Shown here: in pieces, positions 1 through 7,814 of the stretch
Position numbering within the stretch: the first letter of the stretch is position 1
Layout of the letters: each line of letters begins with the position of its first letter
NCBI GenBank assembly: GCA_905210875.1
Contig: CAJLYN010000034.1
Span: 1 to 15,087 of the forward strand
DNA length: 15,087 nucleotides
DNA from: an uncultured Bacteroides sp.
GTDB lineage: Bacteria > Bacteroidota > Bacteroidia > Bacteroidales > UBA11471
Direction of reading: 5' to 3'
Translations under genes and position numbers: made by a program
The notes under the pieces: model-generated
The model's database searches: none
What the model was told of the DNA's origin: nothing
What the model saw: only the letters and a program-made list of their open reading frames with translations

Positions 1-1
1 G

Positions 2-112
2 TCGTCGGTACAAAGCGACGAGCCGAAAAGAACTCGTACAAAATCGGTAAAACGCAACAGCAGTAGCAGCCGAAGTGCTGCCCCCACCTACTCGGTGCGC
101 CGTACCCGATAA
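2..112 (+). CDS. C-terminal tail of an unidentified protein (5' end outside window)
   Basis: Frame 2 is open from the left edge and ends at TAA (110-112), giving 36 residues. The tail is very rich in Ser and Arg/Lys: about ten basic residues and a run of four serines, ending in VRRTR. Such basic low-complexity tails are common at the ends of RNA-binding proteins, helicases and some penicillin-binding proteins, but no domain is visible and I do not recognise the family. That this is a real gene end is inferred from the open frame and from the strong hairpin starting 26 bp after the stop. Composition alone could mislead here, so confidence is moderate to low. Confidence 0.4.
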   Translation, partial: SSVQSDEPKRTRTKSVKRNSSSSRSAAPTYSVRRTR

Positions 113-138
113 CACATATAAATACACATTTCCCTTCA

Positions 139-173
139 CAGCGGCCTATATCTATGGAAGATATAGGCCGCTG
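139..173 (+). terminator. 15-bp perfect hairpin, probable terminator
   Basis: Arms 139-153 and 159-173 are perfect reverse complements (15 bp) around a 5-nt loop, ATGGA. The hairpin lies just after the stop of the partial gene at the left edge. No T-tract follows on the plus strand, so it is not a textbook intrinsic terminator. It may act as a terminator or as a 3'-end stabiliser of the upstream message. It separates that gene from the thioesterase promoter region. Confidence 0.6.
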
Positions 174-233
174 CGCATGAAACGGCTCTTGTGATAAAAA
201 AGGTAAAACCGTATCCGTTACCAAAAGAATAGC

Positions 234-241
234 TACATTTG
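234..241 (+). promoter_or_regulatory. Bacteroidetes-type -7 box for the thioesterase gene
   Basis: TACATTTG matches the Bacteroidetes housekeeping -7 consensus TAnnTTTG exactly. It would place a transcript start near 247-250 and give a 5' leader of about 55-60 nt before the ATG at 306. The -33 element is weak: no clean TTTG lies at the usual spacing, only a GTTA-like sequence near 217. The call rests on the -7 box alone. Confidence 0.45.
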
Positions 242-305
242 TAGTCTCCCGATTACTATAGGTGAGGAAAATTCAAACGTACAGAAAACGGAACAATCGA
301 CTCGT

Positions 306-806
306 ATGAAAAAAATCATCAATCCCTGGTTGCACAAGGAGGGCTATTACTGCTTCGGCTGTGCCCCCGGAAATGAGGCCGGCGTAAAAATGGAATTTTA
401 TGAAGAGGGCGAAGAAGTCATCAGTGTATGGAAACCCAAAGCCCAATATCAAGGATGGATCAATACCTTGCATGGCGGTATCCAGGCCGTTCTGCTCGAC
501 GAAATATGTGCCTGGGTGATTTTGCGCAAATTACAGACAACCGGCGTTACCTCAAAAATGGAAACCCGTTACCTGAAATCGGTCGACACGACCGACCCAT
601 ACATCATACTGCGCGCCCACATTGTCGAACAGCGGCGCAACATCGTCATTCTCGAAGCGACCATACACAACCAAAAGAATGAACTCTGCACCAAAGCCAT
701 CTGTACCTACTTTACTTTCTCGCCCAAGAAAGTACACGATGAGATGCGTTTCCTTGGCTGTGAAACCGAGGAGGGCGATTACACACTCGAATCATTGCTC
801 AAATAG
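306..806 (+). CDS. PaaI-like hotdog-fold thioesterase
   Basis: The product is 166 aa, a normal length for a single-domain hotdog (4HBT) acyl-CoA thioesterase. The PaaI/YigI-like signature is clear: CFGC at residues 16-19, an Asn at 23, then Trp51 leading into the HGG motif (56-58) and LLDE (63-66), which carries the acidic residue placed near the thioester in this fold. Family members hydrolyse acyl- or aryl-CoA thioesters in the cytoplasm; the substrate cannot be read from the sequence. No signal peptide or membrane segment is present. The gene stands alone with its own -7 box and ends 34 bp before a bidirectional terminator. The ATG lacks a Shine-Dalgarno site, as is usual here. The family call is firm; the substrate is unknown. 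Confidence 0.85.
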   Translation: MKKIINPWLHKEGYYCFGCAPGNEAGVKMEFYEEGEEVISVWKPKAQYQGWINTLHGGIQAVLLDEICAWVILRKLQTTGVTSKMETRYLKSVDTTDPYIILRAHIVEQRRNIVILEATIHNQKNELCTKAICTYFTFSPKKVHDEMRFLGCETEEGDYTLESLLK

Positions 807-840
807 TCCCAAACCAAAAAGCATTTACTCATAAACTACA

Positions 841-878
841 AAATAGCGTCGCCAGCCTTAAATCTAGCGACGCTATTT
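841..878. terminator. Bidirectional terminator between convergent genes
   Basis: Twelve-base arms (841-852 and 867-878) are perfect reverse complements with a 14-nt loop. The AAAT/ATTT ends give an A-run on one side and a T-run on the other, so the element can serve both strands. It sits between the stop of the thioesterase (806) and the stop of the convergent sugar transferase (902), where a shared terminator is expected. Confidence 0.8.
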
Positions 879-901
879 ATATGAAACGGAGTCGAAAAAG
901 A

Positions 902-2311
902 TTAGTAGGCCTTCTCCTCACCATGCAACATATTGGCAACGGTCTTGAACATAATGCGTATGTCGAGCCAGAAACTCCAATGCTCGATATACCAGATGTC
1001 GGCCTGTACCCGACCAGCCATCTCAAAAAGCTCTTTGGTTTCTCCACGGAAACCGTTGACCTGAGCCCAACCGGTAATACCCGGCTTGACAAAGTGGCGC
1101 ACCATATAGCGGTCGATAAGCCGCGAATACTCTTCGTTGTGCTTGAGCATGTGCGGACGTGGCCCCACCAGACTCATGTCGCCCTTGAATACATTGATGA
1201 ACTGGGGTAACTCGTCGATATTGGTACAACGCAAGAAATTCCCCACCCGGGTCTTGCGGGGATCGTCTTTAGTTGCCTGCAATGTGTCGCACTGAGTATT
1301 GACTTTCATGCTGCGGAACTTGATACACTCAAAGACTTTCCCATCAAGGCCGTTTCTCTTCTGCTTGAAATAGACAGGGCCTTTCGACGAGAGTTTTATG
1401 GCTATTCCCACAAATATGTAGATAACGGGATAAAGGGTACAGAGGAAAAGACCAGACACGATAATGTCAAACAAACGTTTCTCAAAACGCTTTCCGAGAC
1501 TGCTCAACGGTTCGCGGCGTATAGCCAGTACGGCCACATCATCGAAAGTCTCCGTCACCATATTACGTTTCAGGTAGTTACGCATGTTTGGAACGCTGTA
1601 AAAGCGTATGAGATTTCCCTCACAATAGTCGATGATGTGCAATATATCGGCAGCACGGTCGGAGGAAAGTCCACAATAGAGCTCACCCACATTCTTATGG
1701 TTGGCAAGCCAAGTCAGAGTATCGGCCACATTTCCCAACTTGACTACCCCAACTGGAAAACCATTCAATTCCTTGTCGGTAAAGACTCCTATGAGATTGT
1801 AACCCATAAAAGAAATCTGCATCTTTTCGGCAATCTCTTTGAGGTTGTCACCCTCGCCTACAATCACCACATTGACAATATCCCGTTTTCTAACACGTAA
1901 ATTTTGCACCATACGACGTAGCAACAGTCGTTCAAGCGAAAGAAAAGCGAATAAAAACACATAATATACCAACATGATTTTCCATGAGGCCAACAATGTA
2001 TTGTTGATATATGACAAGAATGCAATAATAAGAAAATGATCGATGACAATACGTGCGACACGTGCCATAACGTTCTCAACTTGCACAATACGATTGAACA
2101 AGACAACGCCTACCAACCTGAAACAGATAAGGTAAAAAACATTCATGGTTATCCAACTATCTGTATCGGTCAAATCGACGACATACCACGAAAGACTATT
2201 ACCTACCAGATAGAGAAGTACATACAATCCATTGACAACCAAAAGATCGGCAAGTAACACAATAAACAGATAATATGGATAATTCCGGGTCGACGAGTAA
2301 CTGTTAAGCAT
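902..2311 (-). CDS. Undecaprenyl-phosphate sugar-1-phosphate transferase (WcaJ/polyisoprenyl-phosphate hexose-1-P transferase type)
   Basis: The 469-aa product has the full layout of a polyprenyl glycosylphosphotransferase. About four N-terminal membrane helices come first (residues ~10-125), then a Rossmann-like CoA_binding_3 region with VVIVGEGDN. The C-terminal bacterial sugar transferase domain follows, starting at KRLFDIIVSG with its re-entrant hydrophobic helix. Catalytic-domain signatures are KFRSM, the Asp-Glu pair in NIDELPQF, SLVGPRP and KPGITGWAQV. The enzyme moves a sugar-1-phosphate (often glucose or galactose) from a UDP-sugar to undecaprenyl phosphate at the inner face of the inner membrane, starting capsule, exopolysaccharide or O-antigen units. 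It is unusual in standing alone, with no glycosyltransferases next to it. A promoter and a ~165-nt leader lie upstream on the minus strand. Sugar specificity is unknown. Confidence 0.93.
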   Translation of the reverse strand: MLNSYSSTRNYPYYLFIVLLADLLVVNGLYVLLYLVGNSLSWYVVDLTDTDSWITMNVFYLICFRLVGVVLFNRIVQVENVMARVARIVIDHFLIIAFLSYINNTLLASWKIMLVYYVFLFAFLSLERLLLRRMVQNLRVRKRDIVNVVIVGEGDNLKEIAEKMQISFMGYNLIGVFTDKELNGFPVGVVKLGNVADTLTWLANHKNVGELYCGLSSDRAADILHIIDYCEGNLIRFYSVPNMRNYLKRNMVTETFDDVAVLAIRREPLSSLGKRFEKRLFDIIVSGLFLCTLYPVIYIFVGIAIKLSSKGPVYFKQKRNGLDGKVFECIKFRSMKVNTQCDTLQATKDDPRKTRVGNFLRCTNIDELPQFINVFKGDMSLVGPRPHMLKHNEEYSRLIDRYMVRHFVKPGITGWAQVNGFRGETKELFEMAGRVQADIWYIEHWSFWLDIRIMFKTVANMLHGEEKAY

Positions 2312-2482
2312 ATAAAAAAATTTTCATGGATTTTCCTGAATAATTTTTTATTCGGAAACATAAAATTTTGTTTTATTAAAAACAATTAAATACCCCATCT
2401 TGTTGAAAAGACATAGTATTTTTTATTACCCCCCTTTGACAAAATTTCATATAAACTGATTTTAAACTCTATTGCATATAAA

Positions 2483-2513
2483 CAAATGTACAACCCTGAA
2501 AAGATTTTCACAA
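2483..2513 (-). promoter_or_regulatory. Bacteroidetes-type promoter for the sugar transferase
   Basis: Read on the minus strand, a TTG (complement of 2511-2513) is followed after 20 nt by TACATTTG (complement of 2483-2490), an exact TAnnTTTG -7 box. Both elements and their spacing fit the Bacteroidetes primary sigma-factor consensus. Transcription would start near 2477, giving a leader of about 165 nt before the transferase ATG at 2311. This is long enough to hold a regulatory structure. Confidence 0.55.
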
Positions 2514-2762
2514 GAGAATCGCCATATTTCAGCAAAAATTTTTTCCAAAGATTTTCTCACTTGACAGAGTAAAGTTTAAAATTTCGCCGTCATTTCTCTT
2601 TCAGAAACAGCACTCTACATTTTGAAAAAGCAAAAAAAGAGAAACTAAATTAAAGCGAATTTGTGTAGACGATTTATAATAACGATATATGTAAAAGTCG
2701 AAAAAAGTATAAAGATAGGCATATATTGCCCCTGTGTTATCGCTTTTCTCGGAATAAATCGC

Positions 2763-2770
2763 TATCTTGG
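2763..2770 (+). promoter_or_regulatory. -7 box for the nucleoside kinase operon; decides its start
   Basis: TATCTTGG differs by one base from the very common Bacteroidetes -7 form TATCTTTG. It predicts a transcript start near 2777 and a ~45-nt leader to the ATG at 2823. An in-frame ATG at 2661 lies upstream of this box and so would not be on the transcript, which supports the downstream start. The -33 element is poor. Confidence 0.45.
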
Positions 2771-2822
2771 CTACAAAACAACGCATACCCGAATCAATAG
2801 GGTGAGAGAAAATCCCCGCAAT

Positions 2823-4499
2823 ATGAAAAATCAAGTTGAAATCATCTGTAAAAATAACGGAAAAATACTCCTCGTTGATGAAGGCACACCGCTCATCGAT
2901 ATTTATAAAATGGCCGGAGTGGAATTGCCATACGACGTATTGTGTGCACAAGTAAACAATCGCACCAGAGACTTATCGTACAGGGTGTATCAACCCAAGC
3001 AAGTCCACTTTGCCGATGCCACCCACATCATGGGAATGCGTATGTATGTTCGTTCCCTATGTTTCGTGCTGTATAAAGCTGTAACCGAGCTGTTTCCAGG
3101 TACCCGGTTGCGTATTGAGCACTCTGTATCGAATGGATATTTCTGCTGTCTGAATCAACGAGAAGAGATTCCCGAATCGACGGTAAAGCTACTGAAAGAA
3201 CGTATGTCCGAGATTATCAAAAAAGACCTGCCTTTTGATCGTATTCAATCGACTGCCGATGTAGCTACCGCCCGCTTTAAGGAGCAAGACATGGAAGACA
3301 AAATCGACCTTATTGAAACCTTGCATCCGCTATATGCCACTTACTATCGGCTCGGCAATCTCTATGACTTTTATTACGAATACTTGTTACCATCAACCGG
3401 ATATCTGAAAGTATTTGACCTCATAAAATATCACGACGGCATGTTGCTCATACCGCCTAAAAGAAAAAATCCGAACGAACTGGCCGATGTCATCGTACAA
3501 GACAAAATGTTCAATGTATTCAAGGAAAATCTTAAAATAAGTGAAATCGTAGGCCTCAACAACGTAGGTGACATGAACCGGGCCATACTGCGACATAACT
3601 CGGGCGACCTGATAAAGGTAACGGAAGCCCTGCACGAAAAACAGATATCGCGCATTGCCGACCAGATTACCGCCCGCCACAACAGCGAAAAGGGCGGAGC
3701 TCGCATCATACTCATTTCGGGGCCCTCTTCTTCGGGAAAAACGACCTTTTCCAAGCGGTTGTCGATACAACTTATGACCAATCTGCTCATACCCATCACC
3801 ATATCGCTCGACAACTACTTCCTCGACCGGGAACAGACCCCTCGCGACGAGAAGGGCGACTACGACTATGAGTCGCTTTACGCTCTCGACCTGGAGTTGT
3901 TCAACAGTCAGCTCAACGACCTGCTCCAAGGGAAGGAAGTGAGCCTGCCCACTTACAATTTCGAGACCGGAAAGAAAGAGTTCCGGGGCAACACCTTGAA
4001 GATGAAAGAGTCCGACGTACTGGTACTGGAAGGCATACACGCATTGAACCCCGCCTTGACCCCCCATATCGATGAACGGCAAAAATTCCTTATCTACGTA
4101 TCGGCCCTCACCACCCTCTCCATCGACGACCACAGCTGGATACCTACGGCCGATAACCGACTGCTGCGCCGCATCATCAGAGACGAAAAGTACCGCGGTA
4201 CATCGGCTCAAAAAACCATAGCCCGCTGGGCCAGCGTAAGGGCTGGCGAGGAGAAATGGATTTTTCCATACCAGGAAAACGCCGATGCCATGTTCAACTC
4301 GTCGCTGCTCTTTGAGCTGGCTGTCATCAAGCAACAGGCCATGCCCGCCCTCATGTCGGTTCCCGAAAACTGCCCCGAATACGATACCGCCAAACATCTG
4401 CTGAAACAACTCTACTACTTCCTGCCTCTCGACGAGAACGAGATACCCTCGACATCGCTGCTGCGGGAATTTCTCGGAGGCAGCAGCTTTATATACTGA
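2823..4499 (+). CDS. Nucleoside (uridine) kinase with N-terminal TGS and ThrRS/AlaRS SAD-like domains
   Basis: The product is 558 aa from this start. Residues 1-~60 look like a TGS domain (GKILLVDEGTPLIDIYK). Residues ~85-180 resemble the second additional domain of threonyl-/alanyl-tRNA synthetases (IEHSVSNGYFCCL, then a MSEIIKKDLPFDR stretch). The C-terminal half is a phosphoribulokinase/uridine kinase P-loop domain: GPSSSGKTT at 300-308 and a SLDNYF substrate-site motif with Asp330. By family this phosphorylates a nucleoside such as uridine or cytidine in the cytoplasm; the role of the synthetase-like half is not established. An in-frame ATG 162 bp upstream adds a poor-quality extension and was rejected: conservation begins at MKNQVEI, and the -7 box lies downstream of that ATG. 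The next gene starts 7 bp after the stop, so the two are probably co-transcribed. Confidence 0.88.
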   Translation: MKNQVEIICKNNGKILLVDEGTPLIDIYKMAGVELPYDVLCAQVNNRTRDLSYRVYQPKQVHFADATHIMGMRMYVRSLCFVLYKAVTELFPGTRLRIEHSVSNGYFCCLNQREEIPESTVKLLKERMSEIIKKDLPFDRIQSTADVATARFKEQDMEDKIDLIETLHPLYATYYRLGNLYDFYYEYLLPSTGYLKVFDLIKYHDGMLLIPPKRKNPNELADVIVQDKMFNVFKENLKISEIVGLNNVGDMNRAILRHNSGDLIKVTEALHEKQISRIADQITARHNSEKGGARIILISGPSSSGKTTFSKRLSIQLMTNLLIPITISLDNYFLDREQTPRDEKGDYDYESLYALDLELFNSQLNDLLQGKEVSLPTYNFETGKKEFRGNTLKMKESDVLVLEGIHALNPALTPHIDERQKFLIYVSALTTLSIDDHSWIPTADNRLLRRIIRDEKYRGTSAQKTIARWASVRAGEEKWIFPYQENADAMFNSSLLFELAVIKQQAMPALMSVPENCPEYDTAKHLLKQLYYFLPLDENEIPSTSLLREFLGGSSFIY

Positions 4500-4506
4500 T
4501 AGCCAG

Positions 4507-5139
4507 ATGAAAAACAACGACATAGAGGCTATCTTCACCGACTTCGGCGGCGTATTGCTTCACCTCGAATTTGAACGCTGCTTCGAAGCCTTCCGACAAC
4601 TGGGTGTTCAATCGCCAGAAACGATACTGTTCCACACGCCCGCATTTGCTCAAACCATGCGGAAACTTGAAACCGGCGAAATAGATGATGGAGACTTCTT
4701 CATGGCTCTGCGCGACATGCTGCATCTCAATGCCGACGAAACAGAAATACGCCGGGCCTGGAACCTGATTATCGGCGACATACCCCGCTATAAACTGAAT
4801 GTTTTACGCAACATACGCCGACACTGCCGGCTCTACATGGTGAGCAACACCAACGCCCCACACTTCGACTATACCCGCCAAACGCTGTTTCGGGAAGAGG
4901 GGCTGACCGTCGACGACTACTTCGACAAGCTTTACCTCTCACACGAAATACACGCTCTGAAACCAGATGCCGACTTTTACGAAAAAGTGATACAAGACAG
5001 CGGAGAAGAACCGTCGAAAAGCCTATTTCTCGATGACCTTGCCCCCAACATAGAGGGGGCACAACGGGCAGGATTCAAGACTTGCCTCATCGACCCGGAC
5101 GAAGACCTCGACAAAAAGATAGCCGATTTATTGGCATAA
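4507..5139 (+). CDS. HAD-superfamily phosphatase, YihX-like
   Basis: The 210-aa product has all four HAD motifs. Motif I is DFGGV with nucleophile Asp12; the usual second Asp is Gly14, as in the YihX subgroup (DLGNV). Motif II is SNTN (113-116), motif III Lys152 in ALKPD, and motif IV LDD with Asp176-Asp177, followed by NIEGAQRAG. The helical cap falls at residues ~20-90, the subclass IA arrangement. E. coli YihX is an alpha-glucose-1-phosphate phosphatase and the resemblance runs the whole length, but HAD substrates are hard to predict and none is claimed. The gene begins 7 bp after the nucleoside kinase stop, so translation is probably linked, and it may dephosphorylate a sugar or nucleotide metabolite. 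The start has no Shine-Dalgarno site. Confidence 0.85.
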   Translation: MKNNDIEAIFTDFGGVLLHLEFERCFEAFRQLGVQSPETILFHTPAFAQTMRKLETGEIDDGDFFMALRDMLHLNADETEIRRAWNLIIGDIPRYKLNVLRNIRRHCRLYMVSNTNAPHFDYTRQTLFREEGLTVDDYFDKLYLSHEIHALKPDADFYEKVIQDSGEEPSKSLFLDDLAPNIEGAQRAGFKTCLIDPDEDLDKKIADLLA

Positions 5140-5162
5140 TAGGATAAAAATGGCTACCTTCG
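5131..5162 (+). promoter_or_regulatory. Promoter for the rpoN operon; decides the rpoN start
   Basis: TTG at 5131-5133 (inside the end of the HAD gene) is followed after 21 nt by TACCTTCG at 5155-5162, one base from the Bacteroidetes -7 consensus TAnnTTTG. Transcription would start close to 5168-5170. That puts a possible in-frame TTG start at 5166 at or before the 5' end of the message and favours the ATG at 5196. Confidence 0.45.
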
Positions 5163-5195
5163 TTTTTGGAATTGAATCTCAACAAGAGGGAATCC

Positions 5196-6656
5196 ATGCT
5201 CAGACAAGAACAAAAACTCCAACAACGACAGACCCTATCTCCCCAACAAATACAGGCAATCCGACTTCTTGAATTGCCTGAGATAGAACTGGAAGAGCAA
5301 ATACGACAAGAACTCATCGACAATCCCGCCCTCGATGAGGGTGAAGCTCCTACGTCGGCCGAAGAGGAGAACGAGATAAGCCACCAAGAAGAGGAAACCG
5401 AAACTGCCAACGAAAGCGCCGAAGATCTGCTGTTGGGTGATTATAACAACGATGACGACATCCCCTCGTATATCGACCGGGAACTTCCCGGAGAAAACAC
5501 CCCTCGTGAAGAGATTCCCGTATCGGGAGGCACTACCTTCCACGATTATCTGTTGGAGCAACTGCGCCTGAGAGAACTGTCGGAAGAAGATAAACAGATT
5601 GCCGAATACATTATCGGAAATATCGACGACAACGGCTACCTGCAACGTACCTTGCCGGCCATATCAGACGACCTGATGTTCCAAGTCGACATGAATGTTC
5701 CGGTCGAAAAGTTGAACGAATTGCTGCAAATCATTCAAGATTTCGACCCGGCCGGCGTCGGAGCCTCGGATTTGCAAGAGTGCCTCAAACTTCAACTCGA
5801 ACGCCGACGCGGTACCGACGCCGCACAGTTGGCCTATGAAATCATAGACAAGGCATTCGAGGCTTTCAGCAAACGTCACTACGACAAGATTCAAAAGCAG
5901 TTTGGCATCACCGAAGAGCAATTGAAAGAGGCCATACAGGAAATCGCCCAGCTCAACCCCAAACCGGGGAGCAGCTGGAACGACACTTTTACCGAGAGTC
6001 TCACCCACATCAGTCCCGACTTTATTGTCGACGAAAACGATGGCGAACTGACACTCACGCTCAACAACAGCCACATACCAGCCTTGCGCATCAGTCGCGA
6101 TTACAACGAGATGCTGAACGACTACACCGGCAACAAGGCCAACCAAACGCGGGAAAAACGCGACGCTTTGCTCTTTATCAAGCAGAAAATCGACGCGGCA
6201 CAATCGTTTATCAATGCCATACAGCAACGGCAACAGACCTTGTTGGCCACCATGCAGGCCATACTCGACCGACAACGCGACTTCTTCCTCACGGGCGACG
6301 AAAGCCGCCTGCGCCCCATGATTCTGCGCGACGTCGCCGAACAGACGGGATATGACATATCGACCATATCCCGTGCCACCAGCAACAAGTATGTGCAGAC
6401 CCCCTTCGGCATCTACCCGCTGAAATTCTTCTTCTCGGAATCGATGCAGAACGATTCGGGCGAAGAATTTTCATCGCGGGAAATCAAGAAGATTCTGCAA
6501 GAAAGCATCGACAACGAAGATAAGCGGGCCCCTCTCACCGACGACAAGTTGTGCGAACTGCTGAAAGAGAAGGGCTATGCCATTGCCCGGCGCACGGTGG
6601 CCAAGTACCGCGAGCAGCTGGGGCAACCCGTAGCTCGACTCAGAAAAGTCATATAA
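5196..6656 (+). CDS. rpoN: RNA polymerase sigma-54 factor
   Basis: The product is 486 aa, usual for RpoN. The Gln/Leu-rich N-terminal activator-interacting region (QKLQQRQTLSPQQIQAIRLLELP) comes first, then an acidic stretch (~40-100), the core-binding domain, a helix-turn-helix region (~370-412, with ISRATSNKYVQTPFG), and the diagnostic RpoN box ARRTVAKYRE at 464-473. It directs RNA polymerase to -24/-12 promoters and needs AAA+ enhancer-binding activators; none is encoded in this window. A longer reading from TTG at 5166 would add ten residues. The ATG at 5196 is preferred because similarity begins there, AGAGGG precedes it, and the likely promoter's -7 box ends at 5162. The membrane-protein gene starts 7 bp after the stop, suggesting an operon with it and purE. 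Confidence 0.95.
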   Translation: MLRQEQKLQQRQTLSPQQIQAIRLLELPEIELEEQIRQELIDNPALDEGEAPTSAEEENEISHQEEETETANESAEDLLLGDYNNDDDIPSYIDRELPGENTPREEIPVSGGTTFHDYLLEQLRLRELSEEDKQIAEYIIGNIDDNGYLQRTLPAISDDLMFQVDMNVPVEKLNELLQIIQDFDPAGVGASDLQECLKLQLERRRGTDAAQLAYEIIDKAFEAFSKRHYDKIQKQFGITEEQLKEAIQEIAQLNPKPGSSWNDTFTESLTHISPDFIVDENDGELTLTLNNSHIPALRISRDYNEMLNDYTGNKANQTREKRDALLFIKQKIDAAQSFINAIQQRQQTLLATMQAILDRQRDFFLTGDESRLRPMILRDVAEQTGYDISTISRATSNKYVQTPFGIYPLKFFFSESMQNDSGEEFSSREIKKILQESIDNEDKRAPLTDDKLCELLKEKGYAIARRTVAKYREQLGQPVARLRKVI

Positions 6657-6663
6657 CACGCTC

Positions 6664-7284
6664 ATGAAAAAAACGGCTCAAATCATATCGTACCTGTTTC
6701 ACCCCTACCTCCTTCCTCTATACGGAGGTATCATCATCGTATCGTGCAGTTTTCTCGAAATACTTCCGCTCTACTTCAAACTGCTCATCGTGGGTGGAAT
6801 CTTTTTATTCTCCGGCATTCTGCCGATACTGTTTCATATCACCTTATCGCTCTTCTACCTGAACAAAAGCGAAAAGAAACCTTATATAAGACTTACCAAG
6901 ATATTGCTGTACACGGTATTTCTTGTTTTCTCAGCCATCTATGTATACCGGCTCAATCTGCCCTTCTGGGCACAAGGATACCTGGCAGGAGCCGCATTCT
7001 CATCGGCCCTGATATGGATAATCAACATACTCGGGTGGCGCATCAGTTTCTTCATGAACGCCTTAGGAGCGCTCATGGGTCTTGTCATCACCTTGCAATT
7101 TGCCAATATGGCCATACCCGTAGGAGTATTTGTGGCACTGATTATTGTTACCGGCATGATGGGAACAGCCCGACAGTTGCTCGACCGCAACACGCTCGCT
7201 CAGGTTCTAACCAGCTGGGCCTGCGGGTTCTTTGGAGTACTTCTCATCAATCTAGTATTTAAGTATCACTTGTTATCACTATAA
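6664..7284 (+). CDS. Polytopic inner-membrane protein, possibly PAP2-related
   Basis: The 206-aa product is mostly hydrophobic, with about six membrane segments (roughly residues 15-35, 37-62, 75-95, 103-123, 128-150, 152-172 and a weaker one at ~180-203) separated by short basic loops such as NKSEKKPYIR. The stretch WRISFFMNALGALMGLV faintly recalls the second histidine motif of PAP2-type phosphatases, but the histidine is absent, so if it is related it is probably not an active lipid phosphatase. I do not recognise a firm family and assign no function. It lies between rpoN (7 bp) and purE (9 bp) and is surely co-transcribed with them. No Shine-Dalgarno site is seen. Confidence 0.75.
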   Translation: MKKTAQIISYLFHPYLLPLYGGIIIVSCSFLEILPLYFKLLIVGGIFLFSGILPILFHITLSLFYLNKSEKKPYIRLTKILLYTVFLVFSAIYVYRLNLPFWAQGYLAGAAFSSALIWIINILGWRISFFMNALGALMGLVITLQFANMAIPVGVFVALIIVTGMMGTARQLLDRNTLAQVLTSWACGFFGVLLINLVFKYHLLSL

Positions 7285-7293
7285 CTATTCAAC

Positions 7294-7800
7294 ATGAATC
7301 CCATCGTAAGTATTATCATGGGCAGCACATCAGACTTGCCCATCATGGAAAAGGCAGCCCAGCTGCTCAACGATTTTGAAATTCCGTTTGAGATGAATGC
7401 TCTCTCGGCACACCGCACTCCCGAACAGGTAGAGGAATTTGCCAAGAATACCGAGGCTCGCGGCATCAAGGTCATTATTGCCGCCGCCGGTATGGCTGCC
7501 CATCTGCCTGGTGTCATTGCCGCCTCAACCCCGCTGCCGGTCATCGGCGTACCTATCAACTCATCGCTCGACGGCATGGACGCACTCCTTGCCATCGTAC
7601 AGATGCCCCCGGGAATACCCGTAGCAACCGTCGGCATCAACGCCGCCCTCAATGCCGCCATTCTGGCCGTACAGATGCTCTCGCTCGGCGACGAACAAAT
7701 TGCCGACAAACTGAAAGCCTACAAAAAAGGGCTGGCAAAAAAAATCGTCGATGCCAACGAGAAACTGGCCCAGGTAAAATACACTTTCAAAACCAACTGA
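7294..7800 (+). CDS. purE: N5-carboxyaminoimidazole ribonucleotide mutase
   Basis: The 168-aa product is a full-length class I PurE. It shows the phosphate-binding GSTSDLP loop (10-16), the catalytic SAHRTPE motif with His40, the AAAGMAAHLPGV segment, and the PVIGVPINSSLDGMDALLAIVQMP active-site strand and loop. It converts N5-CAIR to 4-carboxy-AIR in purine synthesis, using the product of a PurK made elsewhere; purK is not in this window. It follows the membrane-protein gene by 9 bp. A terminator-like hairpin begins 63 bp after the stop, so expression of the next gene, ispG, may depend on read-through from purE. No Shine-Dalgarno site precedes the ATG. Confidence 0.96.
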   Translation: MNPIVSIIMGSTSDLPIMEKAAQLLNDFEIPFEMNALSAHRTPEQVEEFAKNTEARGIKVIIAAAGMAAHLPGVIAASTPLPVIGVPINSSLDGMDALLAIVQMPPGIPVATVGINAALNAAILAVQMLSLGDEQIADKLKAYKKGLAKKIVDANEKLAQVKYTFKTN

Positions 7801-7814
7801 TTTCCTGCAACTGC

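Larger units (their letters stand above)
2312..2822. other. AT-rich divergent intergenic region
   Basis: No credible gene lies in these ~510 bases. The sequence is clearly more AT-rich than its surroundings, with A and T runs. It carries the minus-strand promoter and leader of the sugar transferase and the plus-strand promoter of the nucleoside kinase. In the minus-strand leader, an 11-bp hairpin with one bulged base (2332-2343 with 2348-2358) lies about 20 nt before the transferase start, and a seven-U run sits just before the ATG. A weaker plus-strand -7-like sequence (TACATTTTG, one extra base in the spacer) lies at 2616-2624. Confidence 0.6.

Noticed and set aside
177..889. Nine-base repeat ATGAAACGG just after both hairpins (177-185 and 881-889)
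   Set aside because: Nine bases shared between two AT/GC-mixed intergenic sites is within chance, and there is no further similarity around the copies.
881..1210. 109-aa plus-strand open frame inside the 3' end of the sugar transferase
   Set aside because: It is antisense to the conserved catalytic domain, and its only upstream signal is the terminator hairpin.
2661..2822. N-terminal extension of the nucleoside kinase from an in-frame ATG at 2661
   Set aside because: The extra 54 residues are not domain-like, and the probable -7 box (2763-2770) lies inside them. The TGS domain begins right after the ATG at 2823.
3393..4538. Long 381-aa minus-strand open frame opposite the nucleoside kinase
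   Set aside because: It is a shadow of a strongly supported kinase gene; its translation shows no recognisable domain and has Val/Tyr/Arg-rich composition typical of antisense frames in this codon usage.
5166..5195. TTG start giving rpoN ten more residues
   Set aside because: It falls at or before the predicted transcript start, and similarity to RpoN begins at the ATG at 5196, which has an AGAGGG upstream.
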